The notes below the pieces were generated by a model. That model did not search any database. It was given only the letters and a program-made list of their open reading frames with translations, and was not told where the DNA came from. Of a stretch of DNA of 64,000 nucleotides, positions 1-7,989 are shown piece by piece. Both the position numbers and the translations under genes were made by a program. The DNA lies in NCBI RefSeq assembly GCF_006715305.1, contig NZ_VFMY01000001.1:2108001-2172000 (forward strand). Direction: 5' to 3'. Each line of letters starts with the position of its first letter. The stretch's first letter is position 1. This stretch comes from Arthrobacter sp. SLBN-100 (GTDB lineage Bacteria; Actinomycetota; Actinomycetes; Actinomycetales; Micrococcaceae).

Positions 1-101
1 GTGAGCTCGGACAGTGAGAGGGTTGCAGTTGTCACGTGAGGTACCTGTTCTGTGGTTGTGCGTTCTTCTACGGTGCGTCGCCGGTTACGGTGCGTCGTAG
101 C

Positions 102-1205
102 CTACGGTGTGTCCCGGAAGCGGAAGCCGAGCCCCGGCTGGTCCGTGAGGGTCACCCGGCTGTTGCTGAACCGGACCGGCGACGGGCCCGCCAGGATTCC
201 CAGCTGCTCAAAGGACGCCTCCTCCACGTCTTCCACCAGGGTAGGCTCCGCGAGCGTCAGCGCCAGCTGGCCGGACAGCTCCGGCAGCAAGTGCGGCATG
301 ACCTTGATGCTGTTGGTCCTTGCCAACTCCACAATCCGCCGGAACGGGGTAATACCTCCCACCCGGATGATGTTCGGCTGGATGATGTCCACCGCCTCCG
401 CATCAATAAAATCGCGGAACCGGTAGATGGTGTGCAGGTTTTCACCGAGGGCGATCGGCACCGGCGAAAGCTTGCGGAGCCGGCGGTAGGCCCAAAGGTC
501 ATCAGCACGGATAGGTTCTTCAAGCCACTCAAGCCCGAACCCGGCCAGGACATCGAGGGCGCGGAGCGTGGTGGGCAGGTCCCAGCGCTGGTTGGCGTCG
601 ATCATCAGTTTCCGGTCCGGGCCGAGAACTGAGCGGACGGCGGCCACGCGTTCGGCGTCCTCGCGGATGTCCGGTTTGCCCACCTTGATCTTCACGGCCT
701 GGTGCCCCGCCGCGATCCAGCGTTCCGTCTGCGCGACCAGCTCGTCAAGGCTGTAGTGCAGGTTCACGCCGGACCCATAAACCTCGGCGGACTCGTGCCG
801 CTGGCCTACAAGTCCGGTGACGGAGGTGCCGGCGCGTGTGGCCTGCAGGTCCCACAGGGCCAGGTCCACCCCGGCCATCGCAATGGTGGTCAGGCCCCCG
901 CCGCCAGCCTCATGCAGCCGTTTCCACAGCGAGTCCCAGACCACCTCGGGGTTGGCGGGCAATCCCGCGATGAAGGGCGCGATGTCGTAGTCAAGCAGCG
1001 CTTTAACCGCCTGCGGGCCAATGGTGGGCGTCCAGGAAAAACCATGCCCCGCACCGCCGTCGTCCGTGTGGATCTCTGTGACGATCACGTGGTTCTCCGG
1101 AGCTTCAACGCCCCAGCTGCGGCGCAGCGGAACGGTGATGAGCCGGGTGGAGAGGCCCGTGATGCGCGGTACTGTCCGGACCGCTTCGGCGGCCAGGGCG
1201 CCCAT
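102..1205 (-). CDS. Enolase-superfamily (mandelate racemase subgroup) sugar-acid dehydratase or cycloisomerase
   Basis: A 367-aa protein of the mandelate racemase/muconate lactonizing enzyme family. The N-terminal capping domain is followed by a barrel with the KxK pair (K172, K174), metal ligands around D203, E229/E230 and E255, and the mandelate racemase-type D273/H305 dyad (the MPHLLPEL segment). These enzymes abstract a proton alpha to a carboxylate; members include aldarate dehydratases and aldarolactone cycloisomerases. It is the last gene of a four-gene operon, and its ATG overlaps the upstream stop by one base (TGATG), which implies translational coupling. The KdgD-like neighbour makes an acid sugar (glucarate, galactarate or a lactone of these) the likely substrate, but the exact reaction cannot be read from sequence. 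Confidence 0.85.
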   Translation of the reverse strand: MGALAAEAVRTVPRITGLSTRLITVPLRRSWGVEAPENHVIVTEIHTDDGGAGHGFSWTPTIGPQAVKALLDYDIAPFIAGLPANPEVVWDSLWKRLHEAGGGGLTTIAMAGVDLALWDLQATRAGTSVTGLVGQRHESAEVYGSGVNLHYSLDELVAQTERWIAAGHQAVKIKVGKPDIREDAERVAAVRSVLGPDRKLMIDANQRWDLPTTLRALDVLAGFGLEWLEEPIRADDLWAYRRLRKLSPVPIALGENLHTIYRFRDFIDAEAVDIIQPNIIRVGGITPFRRIVELARTNSIKVMPHLLPELSGQLALTLAEPTLVEDVEEASFEQLGILAGPSPVRFSNSRVTLTDQPGLGFRFRDTP

Positions 1206-2110
1206 CAGCGGCCGGCCAGCTCGTAGCCCTTGGCGAGGATGGCCTTGAGCTGGACCAGCTGCTCCTCGCTAGGGTCTACCAGCGGCGGACGCACGGAGCC
1301 AACGGGCAGGCCGCCCAGGCGAAGGCCCGCCTTGATCAGCGAAACACCGAAACCGGGGGTCTGGTCACGGAGCCGGACCAGCGGTGCGTAGAAGCCTTCC
1401 AGCAGCGCGTTGCGGCGCTCCTCATCACCGGCCATGTAGGCGTCGTAGTAGGCCTTTGCGATTTCGGGGGCCATGGCGAACGCGGCCGAGGAGTACAGGG
1501 GAATCCCCAGTCCGCGGTAGGCGCCCTGGGTCAGTTCGGCGGTCAGCAGGCCGTTGAAGAAGGCGAAATCCTCTCGTCCGGTGGCACGGACCGCGGAGAC
1601 GATTTCCTGGGCGAGGCCAACATCGCCCAGTCCGTCCTTGAAGCCGACCACTTTGGGGTTGGCAGCAAGCCGCGCGATTGAGGCAGCAGTGAACTTTGCG
1701 TTGCCGCGGTGGTAGACGATCACGGGCAGGCTGCTGGCGCCGGCCACGGCCTCGATATAGGCCACCAGCCCTTCGGTGGGACCGGTGACCAGGTACGGCG
1801 GCAGCACCAGGAGGGCGTCAGCGCCGGCTTCTTCGGCCGCGCGCGCAGCGGCAATGGCGTGGCCCAGGGGGCCGCCGGCGCCGGCAACTACGGGCACCTT
1901 TCCCGCGACAACCTCGACGGCGGCCGTCACCACAGTGCGGACCTCCTCGATGCTGAGGGCGTGGAATTCGCCGGTGCCGCAGGCGGGGAACACGGCGCCC
2001 GGTCCGAAGGGAAGCCGGGAGCTGATGTGCTCCTTGAGCAGCTCGACGTCAACGGCACCTTCAGCCGTGAACGGGGTGACGGGGAAGAACAGTACGCCGT
2101 CGAATTTCAT
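1205..2110 (-). CDS. 5-dehydro-4-deoxyglucarate dehydratase-like aldolase-family enzyme (KdgD)
   Basis: A 301-aa member of the DHDPS/N-acetylneuraminate lyase family. Visible are the GTGE substrate-carboxylate motif (residues 45-48), a Tyr in VYHRG (Y133) and the Schiff-base lysine in GFKDG (K158). The overall sequence fits the KdgD subgroup, which converts 5-dehydro-4-deoxyglucarate to 2-oxoglutarate semialdehyde with loss of water and CO2. The ATG at 2110 has a good AGGAG site seven bases upstream and overlaps the stop of the preceding gene by four bases (ATGA). No 2-oxoglutarate semialdehyde dehydrogenase gene is visible in the window. Other DHDPS-family specificities remain possible. Confidence 0.82.
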   Translation of the reverse strand: MKFDGVLFFPVTPFTAEGAVDVELLKEHISSRLPFGPGAVFPACGTGEFHALSIEEVRTVVTAAVEVVAGKVPVVAGAGGPLGHAIAAARAAEEAGADALLVLPPYLVTGPTEGLVAYIEAVAGASSLPVIVYHRGNAKFTAASIARLAANPKVVGFKDGLGDVGLAQEIVSAVRATGREDFAFFNGLLTAELTQGAYRGLGIPLYSSAAFAMAPEIAKAYYDAYMAGDEERRNALLEGFYAPLVRLRDQTPGFGVSLIKAGLRLGGLPVGSVRPPLVDPSEEQLVQLKAILAKGYELAGR

Positions 2111-3072
2111 GGTGTCTCCTGGGTTCCGCTGCCGGCAGTAACCAGCGCGGAGTTCTCGTCGTTGAGGGTGGGTTTGGACTTAAGTTCTGTGCGCCAGCTG
2201 CGCGTGGGGTGCCAGCCCAGGAGTTCCCGGGCTTTGGCGATGGAGAAGGCCGGGCTGGTGCCGGTAAGGCCTGCGCTGAGGGCTTCGCTTCCGGGCAGGA
2301 ATTTCGGCATCAGTTCAGCCAGGGGTGCCGTGGCCAGGGCGTCAGCGGCGCCAACGAAGAACGTTTCCCCGTTGGGGATGGACGGCATCTTCTCCAACAG
2401 CAGGTCCAGGAAGTCCGCCACATCCCGTGCATCCACGTAGTTGAACAGCGCGGGTGCGGACAGTGCGGGATCGGCCAGCCGTTCAGCGAGGGTATGGCCC
2501 TGCTGGGTCGGCGCGCCTCCCCACTCCTCCGGGGAGATCACGTAGCAGGGGCGGAAGGCAGCGTACCGGATATTCTCGCCCTGCGCTTCCGCGAACGCCT
2601 GCACGGTCTGCTCCGCGATGAGTTTGGACAGCGCGTAGGCATTCCACGGCTTGGGCGGCGTGCGCTCGTCCAGCGGGAAGGCCGGCGGCAGCCAGCCCGC
2701 GGGTGAGCCGTAACCCAGTACCGTGGGGCTGCTGGCCGTCACGATCTTCGGCACCCCCACTTCCGTGGCGGCGCTGACCACGGCGAAGGCGAGGCGCGTG
2801 TTCGTGGCGAAGATGACGTCCTCGGGCGCGCTGAACGGTACAGCGATCGCGGCAAGGTGGATGACGGCGTCGGGCTTCGTTTCCGCAAGGAGGCGCAGCG
2901 CCTCGCCCGGAGCCAGGAGGTCGGCGGTTTCCTGCACGACGCCGGCAGGCAGCTGTTCCGCCGGAACGGCATCGCGGTCCACCGAAATCACCTGGTGGCC
3001 CTTTTCGGCGAGGCCGGCCACAACACTGCGCCCCAGGCGGCCGGAGCCGCCGGTGACAAAAATCCTGCTCAT
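2107..3072 (-). CDS. NAD-dependent epimerase/dehydratase (extended SDR); possible uronate dehydrogenase
   Basis: A 321-aa extended short-chain dehydrogenase. It begins with the Rossmann motif TGGSGRLG and carries the YxxxK active-site motif in NAYALSK. Extended SDRs include sugar nucleotide epimerases and uronate dehydrogenases. In this operon, upstream of an enolase-superfamily enzyme and a KdgD-like dehydratase, oxidation of a uronic acid to an aldaro-lactone would make a coherent pathway. That is inference from context, and at 321 aa it is somewhat longer than the uronate dehydrogenases I know (about 265 aa). The ATG is preceded by GAAGGA at good spacing. The gene is 27 bp downstream of the Gfo/Idh gene. 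Confidence 0.8.
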   Translation of the reverse strand: MSRIFVTGGSGRLGRSVVAGLAEKGHQVISVDRDAVPAEQLPAGVVQETADLLAPGEALRLLAETKPDAVIHLAAIAVPFSAPEDVIFATNTRLAFAVVSAATEVGVPKIVTASSPTVLGYGSPAGWLPPAFPLDERTPPKPWNAYALSKLIAEQTVQAFAEAQGENIRYAAFRPCYVISPEEWGGAPTQQGHTLAERLADPALSAPALFNYVDARDVADFLDLLLEKMPSIPNGETFFVGAADALATAPLAELMPKFLPGSEALSAGLTGTSPAFSIAKARELLGWHPTRSWRTELKSKPTLNDENSALVTAGSGTQETP

Positions 3073-3099
3073 GTTATTCCTTCAAATCCAGTGCTGCGG

Positions 3100-4548
3100 T
3101 CACTTGCCGCGGCGGAGGTCGACGCCGAGGTCCAGGTCCTCGATGCGTACGGGCAGGGAGGTCTCGAGGGAGCGGTTGCCTGCGATGCCCACGGAGACCG
3201 AGCGCAGCCCGTCAAGGTAGCCGGAGGGGCGGCCCAGCGGGTCCTCGCCCGGGCCGTTGAAGAGATCCGAGAGCAGGAGCTCGTCGCCGCCGCCGTGGCC
3301 GCCTTCGCCGTTGACGATCGGCACCTCGTAGGCTGCTTCCCAGTGGCGCTGGACCACCAGGCGTTCGCCGTTCCGGCGGACGGCGTCCTCTTCTTCAACG
3401 GGGGTTGCGCTGGGGTCCACCACGGTCTTCTTGTCCGTGCTGCTGACTACTGCGGCACGTTCCACGACCTCCAGCTCGGCCCGGCCTTCGGTGCCATTGA
3501 CGGCCACGCGGTAGCCCTCCCACGGGCTGTGCGCGTTCAGCGAGTAGCTCAGGCGCGGCCCGCCCTGGTACTCCACCACCAGCGCGAGGTTGTCCTCGAT
3601 GGTGATGCCGCCGGTGAAGACGTCCTGGTCGCGGCGGTAGCCGTCGTAGTGCTCGTTGTCCAGGAAGAGGGCCTTGAGCCGCTCGTCCTCCCGCAGGTCC
3701 AGGGTGAAGGGATCCTTCTCCGCCGCGGCCGGGGCATCGGCGTCGGGAGTACCGCGCTCCGGGCGGGGGCCCAGGCCGCGCTCGGCGGCGTTTTTGTCAC
3801 CGTAGAACTTGAGGCCGCCGGAGGCGAAGACGCGCTCGGGGACGTCGTCGATCCACCAGTTGACCAGGTCGAAGTGGTGCGAAGCCTTGTGGATCAGCAG
3901 GCCGCCGGAGTTTTTCTTCTCCCGGTGCCAGCGGCGGAAGTAGTCCGCGCCGTGCACAGTGTCCAGGACCCAGCTGAAGTCGATGGACGTGACCTTGCCG
4001 ATCACGCCGCTCTGGATGATCTCCTTGAGTGCACTGTTGCGCGGGGAGTAGCGGTAGTTGAAGGTGACCACCACGTTGCGGCCGGTCTCGTGCACCGCCT
4101 GGGTGATGCGGCGGCAGCCTTCAGCGTCGATCGTGAGGGGTTTCTCGACGACGACGTCCGCGCCGGCGCGGAGTCCCTCCACGATGTAATCGGCGTGGGT
4201 GTAGTCCGGCGTGGTGACGATGACGCGGTCTATATTGTTGGCCTGGATGAAGGCTGTGAGGTCTGCCGGATCAAATGAAGCGACGGGTCCGGGCGCCCCC
4301 AGTTCCTGGATGAGCTGCTGGTAGAACTCCACGCGGCCCGGGTTCACGTCTGAGAACGCGACGAGTTCTGCGGTATCTGCGTGCTTGCCGAAGATGGCGC
4401 GGATGTACATCTCGGAGCGGCCGCCGGTGCCGATGAGGGCGATGCGGGCTCTGCCACCCTGCCCGGCTGCAGCACCAAGAGCTGCGGCGGTGTCCGCGGC
4501 AGCTGTTGCCGTCCCTGCAGCAGTACTCGACTCGGCTGTGTTGACCAT
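3100..4548 (-). CDS. Gfo/Idh/MocA family oxidoreductase
   Basis: A 482-aa predicted oxidoreductase. After a roughly 30-residue Ala/Thr-rich N-terminal tail comes the dinucleotide-binding motif ALIGTGGRS and, further on, the family EKP motif (VVVEKPLT) that precedes the catalytic region. The C-terminal half is the alpha/beta substrate-binding domain. The family oxidises or reduces sugars and sugar derivatives with NAD(P). The ATG at 4548 was chosen over an in-frame upstream extension because AAAGGGACC lies just ahead of it. It is the first gene of the operon, and the operators in 4632-4801 lie upstream. Substrate unknown. Confidence 0.85.
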   Translation of the reverse strand: MVNTAESSTAAGTATAAADTAAALGAAAGQGGRARIALIGTGGRSEMYIRAIFGKHADTAELVAFSDVNPGRVEFYQQLIQELGAPGPVASFDPADLTAFIQANNIDRVIVTTPDYTHADYIVEGLRAGADVVVEKPLTIDAEGCRRITQAVHETGRNVVVTFNYRYSPRNSALKEIIQSGVIGKVTSIDFSWVLDTVHGADYFRRWHREKKNSGGLLIHKASHHFDLVNWWIDDVPERVFASGGLKFYGDKNAAERGLGPRPERGTPDADAPAAAEKDPFTLDLREDERLKALFLDNEHYDGYRRDQDVFTGGITIEDNLALVVEYQGGPRLSYSLNAHSPWEGYRVAVNGTEGRAELEVVERAAVVSSTDKKTVVDPSATPVEEEDAVRRNGERLVVQRHWEAAYEVPIVNGEGGHGGGDELLLSDLFNGPGEDPLGRPSGYLDGLRSVSVGIAGNRSLETSLPVRIEDLDLGVDLRRGK

Positions 4549-4631
4549 GAAGGGTCCCTTTCGAAAGGTATTGCCTGGCCGCACCGGCGGCCTCTGACGT
4601 ATCGACTTGCGGCGCTCGGTGCGCCCGTCCA

Positions 4632-4645
4632 AGAAAGCGTTTTCT
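4632..4645. promoter_or_regulatory. Operator copy 1 (AGAAAGCGTTTTCT)
   Basis: A near-palindrome with arms AGAAA/TTTCT and a central GCGT, typical of LacI/GalR operators with a central CG. It lies about 85 bp upstream of the Gfo/Idh start and is identical to the copy at 4709. Confidence 0.65.
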
Positions 4646-4708
4646 CGGATTCGCTATAAGATTTGTACCAACCGGAACCGGCATCCGTCAACCATTATGG
4701 GCACTGGC

Positions 4709-4722
4709 AGAAAGCGTTTTCT
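4709..4722. promoter_or_regulatory. Operator copy 2 (AGAAAGCGTTTTCT)
   Basis: Identical over 14 bp to copy 1 and placed 77 bp from it, a distance compatible with DNA looping by a dimer-of-dimers LacI protein. Probably bound by the adjacent LacI product. Confidence 0.65.
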
Positions 4723-4787
4723 AGTGGAGCGCCCGCCTCGGCCTGCCTGGGAGGGCTAAAACTTGCAGGAAAACTTGGGAAAACGTT

Positions 4788-4801
4788 AGAAATCGCTTTC
4801 C
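4788..4801. promoter_or_regulatory. Operator copy 3, diverged (AGAAATCGCTTTCC)
   Basis: A variant of the same motif with arms GAAA/TTTC and a central CG, 79 bp from copy 2. A further half-like element, GGAAAACGTT, is immediately upstream. It lies on the lacI side, so autoregulation is plausible. Confidence 0.5.
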
Positions 4802-4930
4802 CGCGGCGTTATATGCTGTGAATCAACACAGCTGTCAGGAAAAGGCGGCACGAACCTGCCGCGGCAGCAGAACGCCCGGGCAGCAGCACGCGCGGGGGGC
4901 AGGGCCCGCAGCGCCAAGGAAGGGACCACC

Positions 4931-5965
4931 ATGGTCAGGAGATCGGCAACCGGCAGGATTGGCATCGCGGATGTTGCCGTCAAGGCTGGGGTTTCCCACG
5001 CCACCGTGTCCCGGGTCATGAACGGGAATTTCACCGTGGACCCGGATATCGCCGCGCGCGTCCGCGCGGCCGCAGCAGAACTGAAGTACCAGCCCAACCC
5101 CGTGGGCCGGAGCCTGGCCCTGGGCAAGACCGACACCATCGGCATTGTGGTTCCGGACCTCGCAAACCCCACGTTCCAGGCAATTCTCCGCGGCCTGAGC
5201 CGGGCTGCCGCCGAGGACGGCTACCGAGTCCTCATCGCCGATTCCTTCGAGGTGTCCAGCGAAGAAACCATCCTTGCCGGCGAGGCCCGCAGGCGCTGCG
5301 ATGGCCTGGTGCTGTGCGCGCCCCGCATGACCGATGCTGAACTGGAGGAGATCGCTCCGTCCCTGAGCCCCCTGGTGCTGATCAACCGGACCACGGCGGC
5401 AGCCGGCGTTCCCAGCCTGGTGGTGGATTACGGGCAGGGCGTGCAGGACCTCGCCGAGCACCTTGTGGACCTGGGCCACACCCGCCTGGCATTCCTTGCG
5501 GGCCCGCCCCGCAGCGCCTCCAACGGCATGCGCCTCAAGGGACTGGAAGCGTTCAAGGCGGCCCATCCACACGTGGATGTGCGGATGCTTGAAGGCGGCT
5601 CTGACTTCGATACCGGACATGTTGCTGTGGACGCGGTGCTGGAAAGCGGCGCAACCGGGATCCTTGCCTTCAACGACCTGGTGGCCATGGGCCTGATGAG
5701 CGGGCTCCATGAACGCGGACTCGACGTTCCCGGCGACATCTCCGTCACCGGCTTCGATGACATCCCGTTCGCCAAGTACACCACCCCCGCCCTCACCACG
5801 GCTGCCGTCCCCATCACCGAACTGGGTGAGCAGGCCTGGCACCAGCTCCGCGCGCTGATCCGCAAGGAGGAGAACGACGCTCCGGGCAGCCGCTACCAGC
5901 CGCGCCTTCAGGTCAGGGCCAGCAGCGGCCCGGCAAAGGCGCCGCGCTCAACCGTGCACGGCTGA
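4931..5965 (+). CDS. LacI-family transcriptional regulator
   Basis: A 344-aa regulator. The N-terminal helix-turn-helix (IADVAVKAGVSHATVSRVM, about residues 13-32) is followed by the hinge helix and a periplasmic-binding-protein-like sensor domain (IGIVVPDLANP onward, with the TGFDDIP segment near residue 277). It is divergent from the sugar-acid operon and almost certainly controls it through the three operators between them, with a sugar or sugar acid as effector. The ATG has GGAAGGGA about seven bases upstream. Confidence 0.9.
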   Translation: MVRRSATGRIGIADVAVKAGVSHATVSRVMNGNFTVDPDIAARVRAAAAELKYQPNPVGRSLALGKTDTIGIVVPDLANPTFQAILRGLSRAAAEDGYRVLIADSFEVSSEETILAGEARRRCDGLVLCAPRMTDAELEEIAPSLSPLVLINRTTAAAGVPSLVVDYGQGVQDLAEHLVDLGHTRLAFLAGPPRSASNGMRLKGLEAFKAAHPHVDVRMLEGGSDFDTGHVAVDAVLESGATGILAFNDLVAMGLMSGLHERGLDVPGDISVTGFDDIPFAKYTTPALTTAAVPITELGEQAWHQLRALIRKEENDAPGSRYQPRLQVRASSGPAKAPRSTVHG

Positions 5966-5972
5966 CCCTGCA

Positions 5973-6572
5973 CTACACCCGGGTGTCGGCCGGCGGCTTC
6001 AGGAGGACGTCTATGAACTGGGAAAGCCCGTTCGCCACGTCCACGTCCTTGTTGTAGAGCCACTGCAGCTGCAGGCCGTCGGAAACAGCCACCACCAGCC
6101 GCGCAAGGTCCCTCGCCGGCAGGTCCGCGCGCGCCTCCCCGGCGGACTGCCGGCGTTCTATGTCGATGGCCAGAGCGTCAACCACCTCGGCAAACCGCTC
6201 TTCAAAATACCGGTGTGAATCATGTCCGGGGTCATTCGCCGTAGCTGATGCCACTGCATACAACGTGGTGAGCCCTGGTTCATGACGGTTACGTTCGGCG
6301 GACCGGACCATCAGCGGAAGGCCAGCTTCTTCAGCGTCCATCGACCTGAGGCTCCGGCGGTCCCTTTCGGCGAGAACGGCCGTCAGCAGTTCCTGCTTCC
6401 CCCGGAAGTAGTGGAACAGCGTAGCTTCCTTCACTCCCACCAGTTCAGCCACCCGCTTCATCGCGGTGCCCTCAAAGCCTTCGGTGGCGAAAACGTCGGT
6501 TGCCGTCTGGATGATCTGTTCGCGGCGTTCCGCTCCTTTTGCATACTGGCCGCGCAGCTTTGATAAAGACAT
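5973..6572 (-). CDS. TetR-family transcriptional regulator
   Basis: A 199-aa protein with an N-terminal TetR helix-turn-helix (ATEGFEGTAMKRVAELVGVKEATLFHYF region) and an all-helical ligand domain. Its 3' end is seven bases from the lacI stop (convergent). It is divergent from the MFS/beta-glucosidase operon, with an inverted repeat between them, so it probably represses that pair. Start uncertain: I chose the Met at 6572, but an in-frame Met at 6590 is possible and neither has a clear ribosome-binding site. Glycoside uptake genes under a TetR repressor are less usual than under LacI. Confidence 0.85.
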   Translation of the reverse strand: MSLSKLRGQYAKGAERREQIIQTATDVFATEGFEGTAMKRVAELVGVKEATLFHYFRGKQELLTAVLAERDRRSLRSMDAEEAGLPLMVRSAERNRHEPGLTTLYAVASATANDPGHDSHRYFEERFAEVVDALAIDIERRQSAGEARADLPARDLARLVVAVSDGLQLQWLYNKDVDVANGLSQFIDVLLKPPADTRV

Positions 6573-6601
6573 CAGGCCAGTGTATTTCACAGCTTTACTG
6601 G

Positions 6602-6624
6602 AAAACCTAGTCAGACTTGGTTTT
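6602..6624. promoter_or_regulatory. Inverted repeat, probable TetR operator
   Basis: Perfect arms AAAACC and GGTTTT are separated by 11 bp, with further AG/CT symmetry inside. It lies between the TetR gene and the MFS gene, where an operator for both is expected. Confidence 0.55.
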
Positions 6625-6681
6625 TGCCGGTACTATCTTTTGCAGGACCCAACGGAGGGTCACTTTTTGTCAGGAGGCACC

Positions 6682-7989
6682 GTGGCCGTCAAGACCATCA
6701 CCGAAGATTCCGCAGGGCTGCCTGCCCGTGGAACTTCATCCAGCAACACCGCTGGATCCGCTCCCGCCCCGGGAGCGCCCACCAGTACACCCCGCGCTTA
6801 CGTCATCGGCATGCCTATCGCCAGCGCCGGCCTGTGGATGGCTGTCCTGGCCCCGGCCCTTGTGGTGCTGGCCATCAAGGTTTCGGAGATCACTACTCCG
6901 GAAACCCGGGCCGGAGCCCTGAGCCTGGTGGCCGGCGTCGGCGCACTGATCGCCCTTTTGGCCAACCCCTTTTTCGGCCGCCTCAGTGACCGGACCACGT
7001 CCCGGTTCGGCATGCGCAAGCCTTGGATTGTTGGCGGCTCCATCGTGGGGATGGGCTCGCTGTTCCTGCTCGGGTCAGCCACCGACGTTGCCGGCGTGCT
7101 GGTGGCCTGGGTCCTTGCCCAGCTCAGCTTCAACGCCGCCCTGGCAGCATTGGTGGCAACCCTCCCGGACCAAACAGCACCCGCTGAGCGCGGCCGCCTG
7201 TCCGGACTGATCGGAATGACCCTGCCGGTCGGCCTGGTTGCCGCCGCCTATTTCGCCCAGCTCTTCGACAACGCCTTCCAAATGGCGGTGGTCCCCGGCG
7301 CCGTCGGGACAGCAGTGGCCATCGCCTTCGCCTTCACCTTCAAGGACCGGGTCCTCACCGAGAAGCCGGCCCCGCTGAACCTGAAGGAAATCGCGGGGTC
7401 CTTCTACTTCAACCCCCGCACCTACCCCGGCCTTGGCTGGGCATGGTTCACCAAATTCCTGGTGTACATCGGCTACTGTGCCGGCCTGCTCTATCTGCCC
7501 TACTTCTTCACTGACCACCTCCGCGTCGCGGAGACCGAAGTGGCCTCGCTGGTTTTCCAGGCAACGCTGGTCAGCTCCTTGGGAACTGTAGTTACCAGCC
7601 TCGCCGGCGGCTGGATCAGCGACAAGATCGGCAAGCGCAAAGGGATGGTCATTGCCTCCGCCATCATCATGATGGCCGGCCTGATCATCATCGCCACCAG
7701 CACCACCACCGACCAGGTCCTGGTGGGTCAGGCTATCGCCGGTCTCGGCCTCGGCTGCTTTGGAGCTGTGGACGTAGCCCTCATTGCCGATCTTCTTCCA
7801 GGCAGCCAGAGCGAAAATGCCAAAACCTTCGGCGTCTTCAACATCGCCCAGGCACTGCCCCAGTCACTGGTCCCCGCCCTGGCATTCCCCGTGATCACCC
7901 TCGGCGGTTACCCCGCACTCTTCATCGGCGGGGCCGTCGTCGGCATCATCGGCGCCGTCCTCGTTACCCGCATCAAAGGAGTCAAGTAA
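6682..7989 (+). CDS. MFS transporter, probable glycoside permease
   Basis: A 435-aa protein with about 12 predicted membrane segments. It carries the MFS loop 2-3 motif in GRLSDRTTSRFG and a related motif in the second half (GGWISDKIGKRKG). A hydrophilic tail of about 40 residues, rich in Ser, Ala and Pro, precedes the first helix. The GTG start was chosen because AGGAGG lies just upstream. The stop directly abuts the ATG of the GH3 beta-glucosidase, so the two are translated together; import of a beta-glucoside for intracellular hydrolysis is the simplest reading. Confidence 0.85.
   Translation: MAVKTITEDSAGLPARGTSSSNTAGSAPAPGAPTSTPRAYVIGMPIASAGLWMAVLAPALVVLAIKVSEITTPETRAGALSLVAGVGALIALLANPFFGRLSDRTTSRFGMRKPWIVGGSIVGMGSLFLLGSATDVAGVLVAWVLAQLSFNAALAALVATLPDQTAPAERGRLSGLIGMTLPVGLVAAAYFAQLFDNAFQMAVVPGAVGTAVAIAFAFTFKDRVLTEKPAPLNLKEIAGSFYFNPRTYPGLGWAWFTKFLVYIGYCAGLLYLPYFFTDHLRVAETEVASLVFQATLVSSLGTVVTSLAGGWISDKIGKRKGMVIASAIIMMAGLIIIATSTTTDQVLVGQAIAGLGLGCFGAVDVALIADLLPGSQSENAKTFGVFNIAQALPQSLVPALAFPVITLGGYPALFIGGAVVGIIGAVLVTRIKGVK

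Larger units (their letters stand above)
4549..4930. other. Divergent intergenic region with three LacI-type operator copies
   Basis: This 382-bp gap separates the minus-strand catabolic operon from the plus-strand lacI gene. It contains three copies of a 14-bp operator-like motif, listed separately. I see no small gene in it. The lacI ribosome-binding site (GGAAGGGA) is at the right end. Confidence 0.75.

Noticed and set aside
2107..3072. Firm assignment as uronate dehydrogenase (udh)
   Set aside because: Fold and context allow it, but the length and lack of a diagnostic motif do not prove it, so no symbol was given.
2857..4278. Long plus-strand reading frame of 473 codons
   Set aside because: It is antisense to the Gfo/Idh and SDR genes, has no recognisable domain, and arises from high GC third positions.
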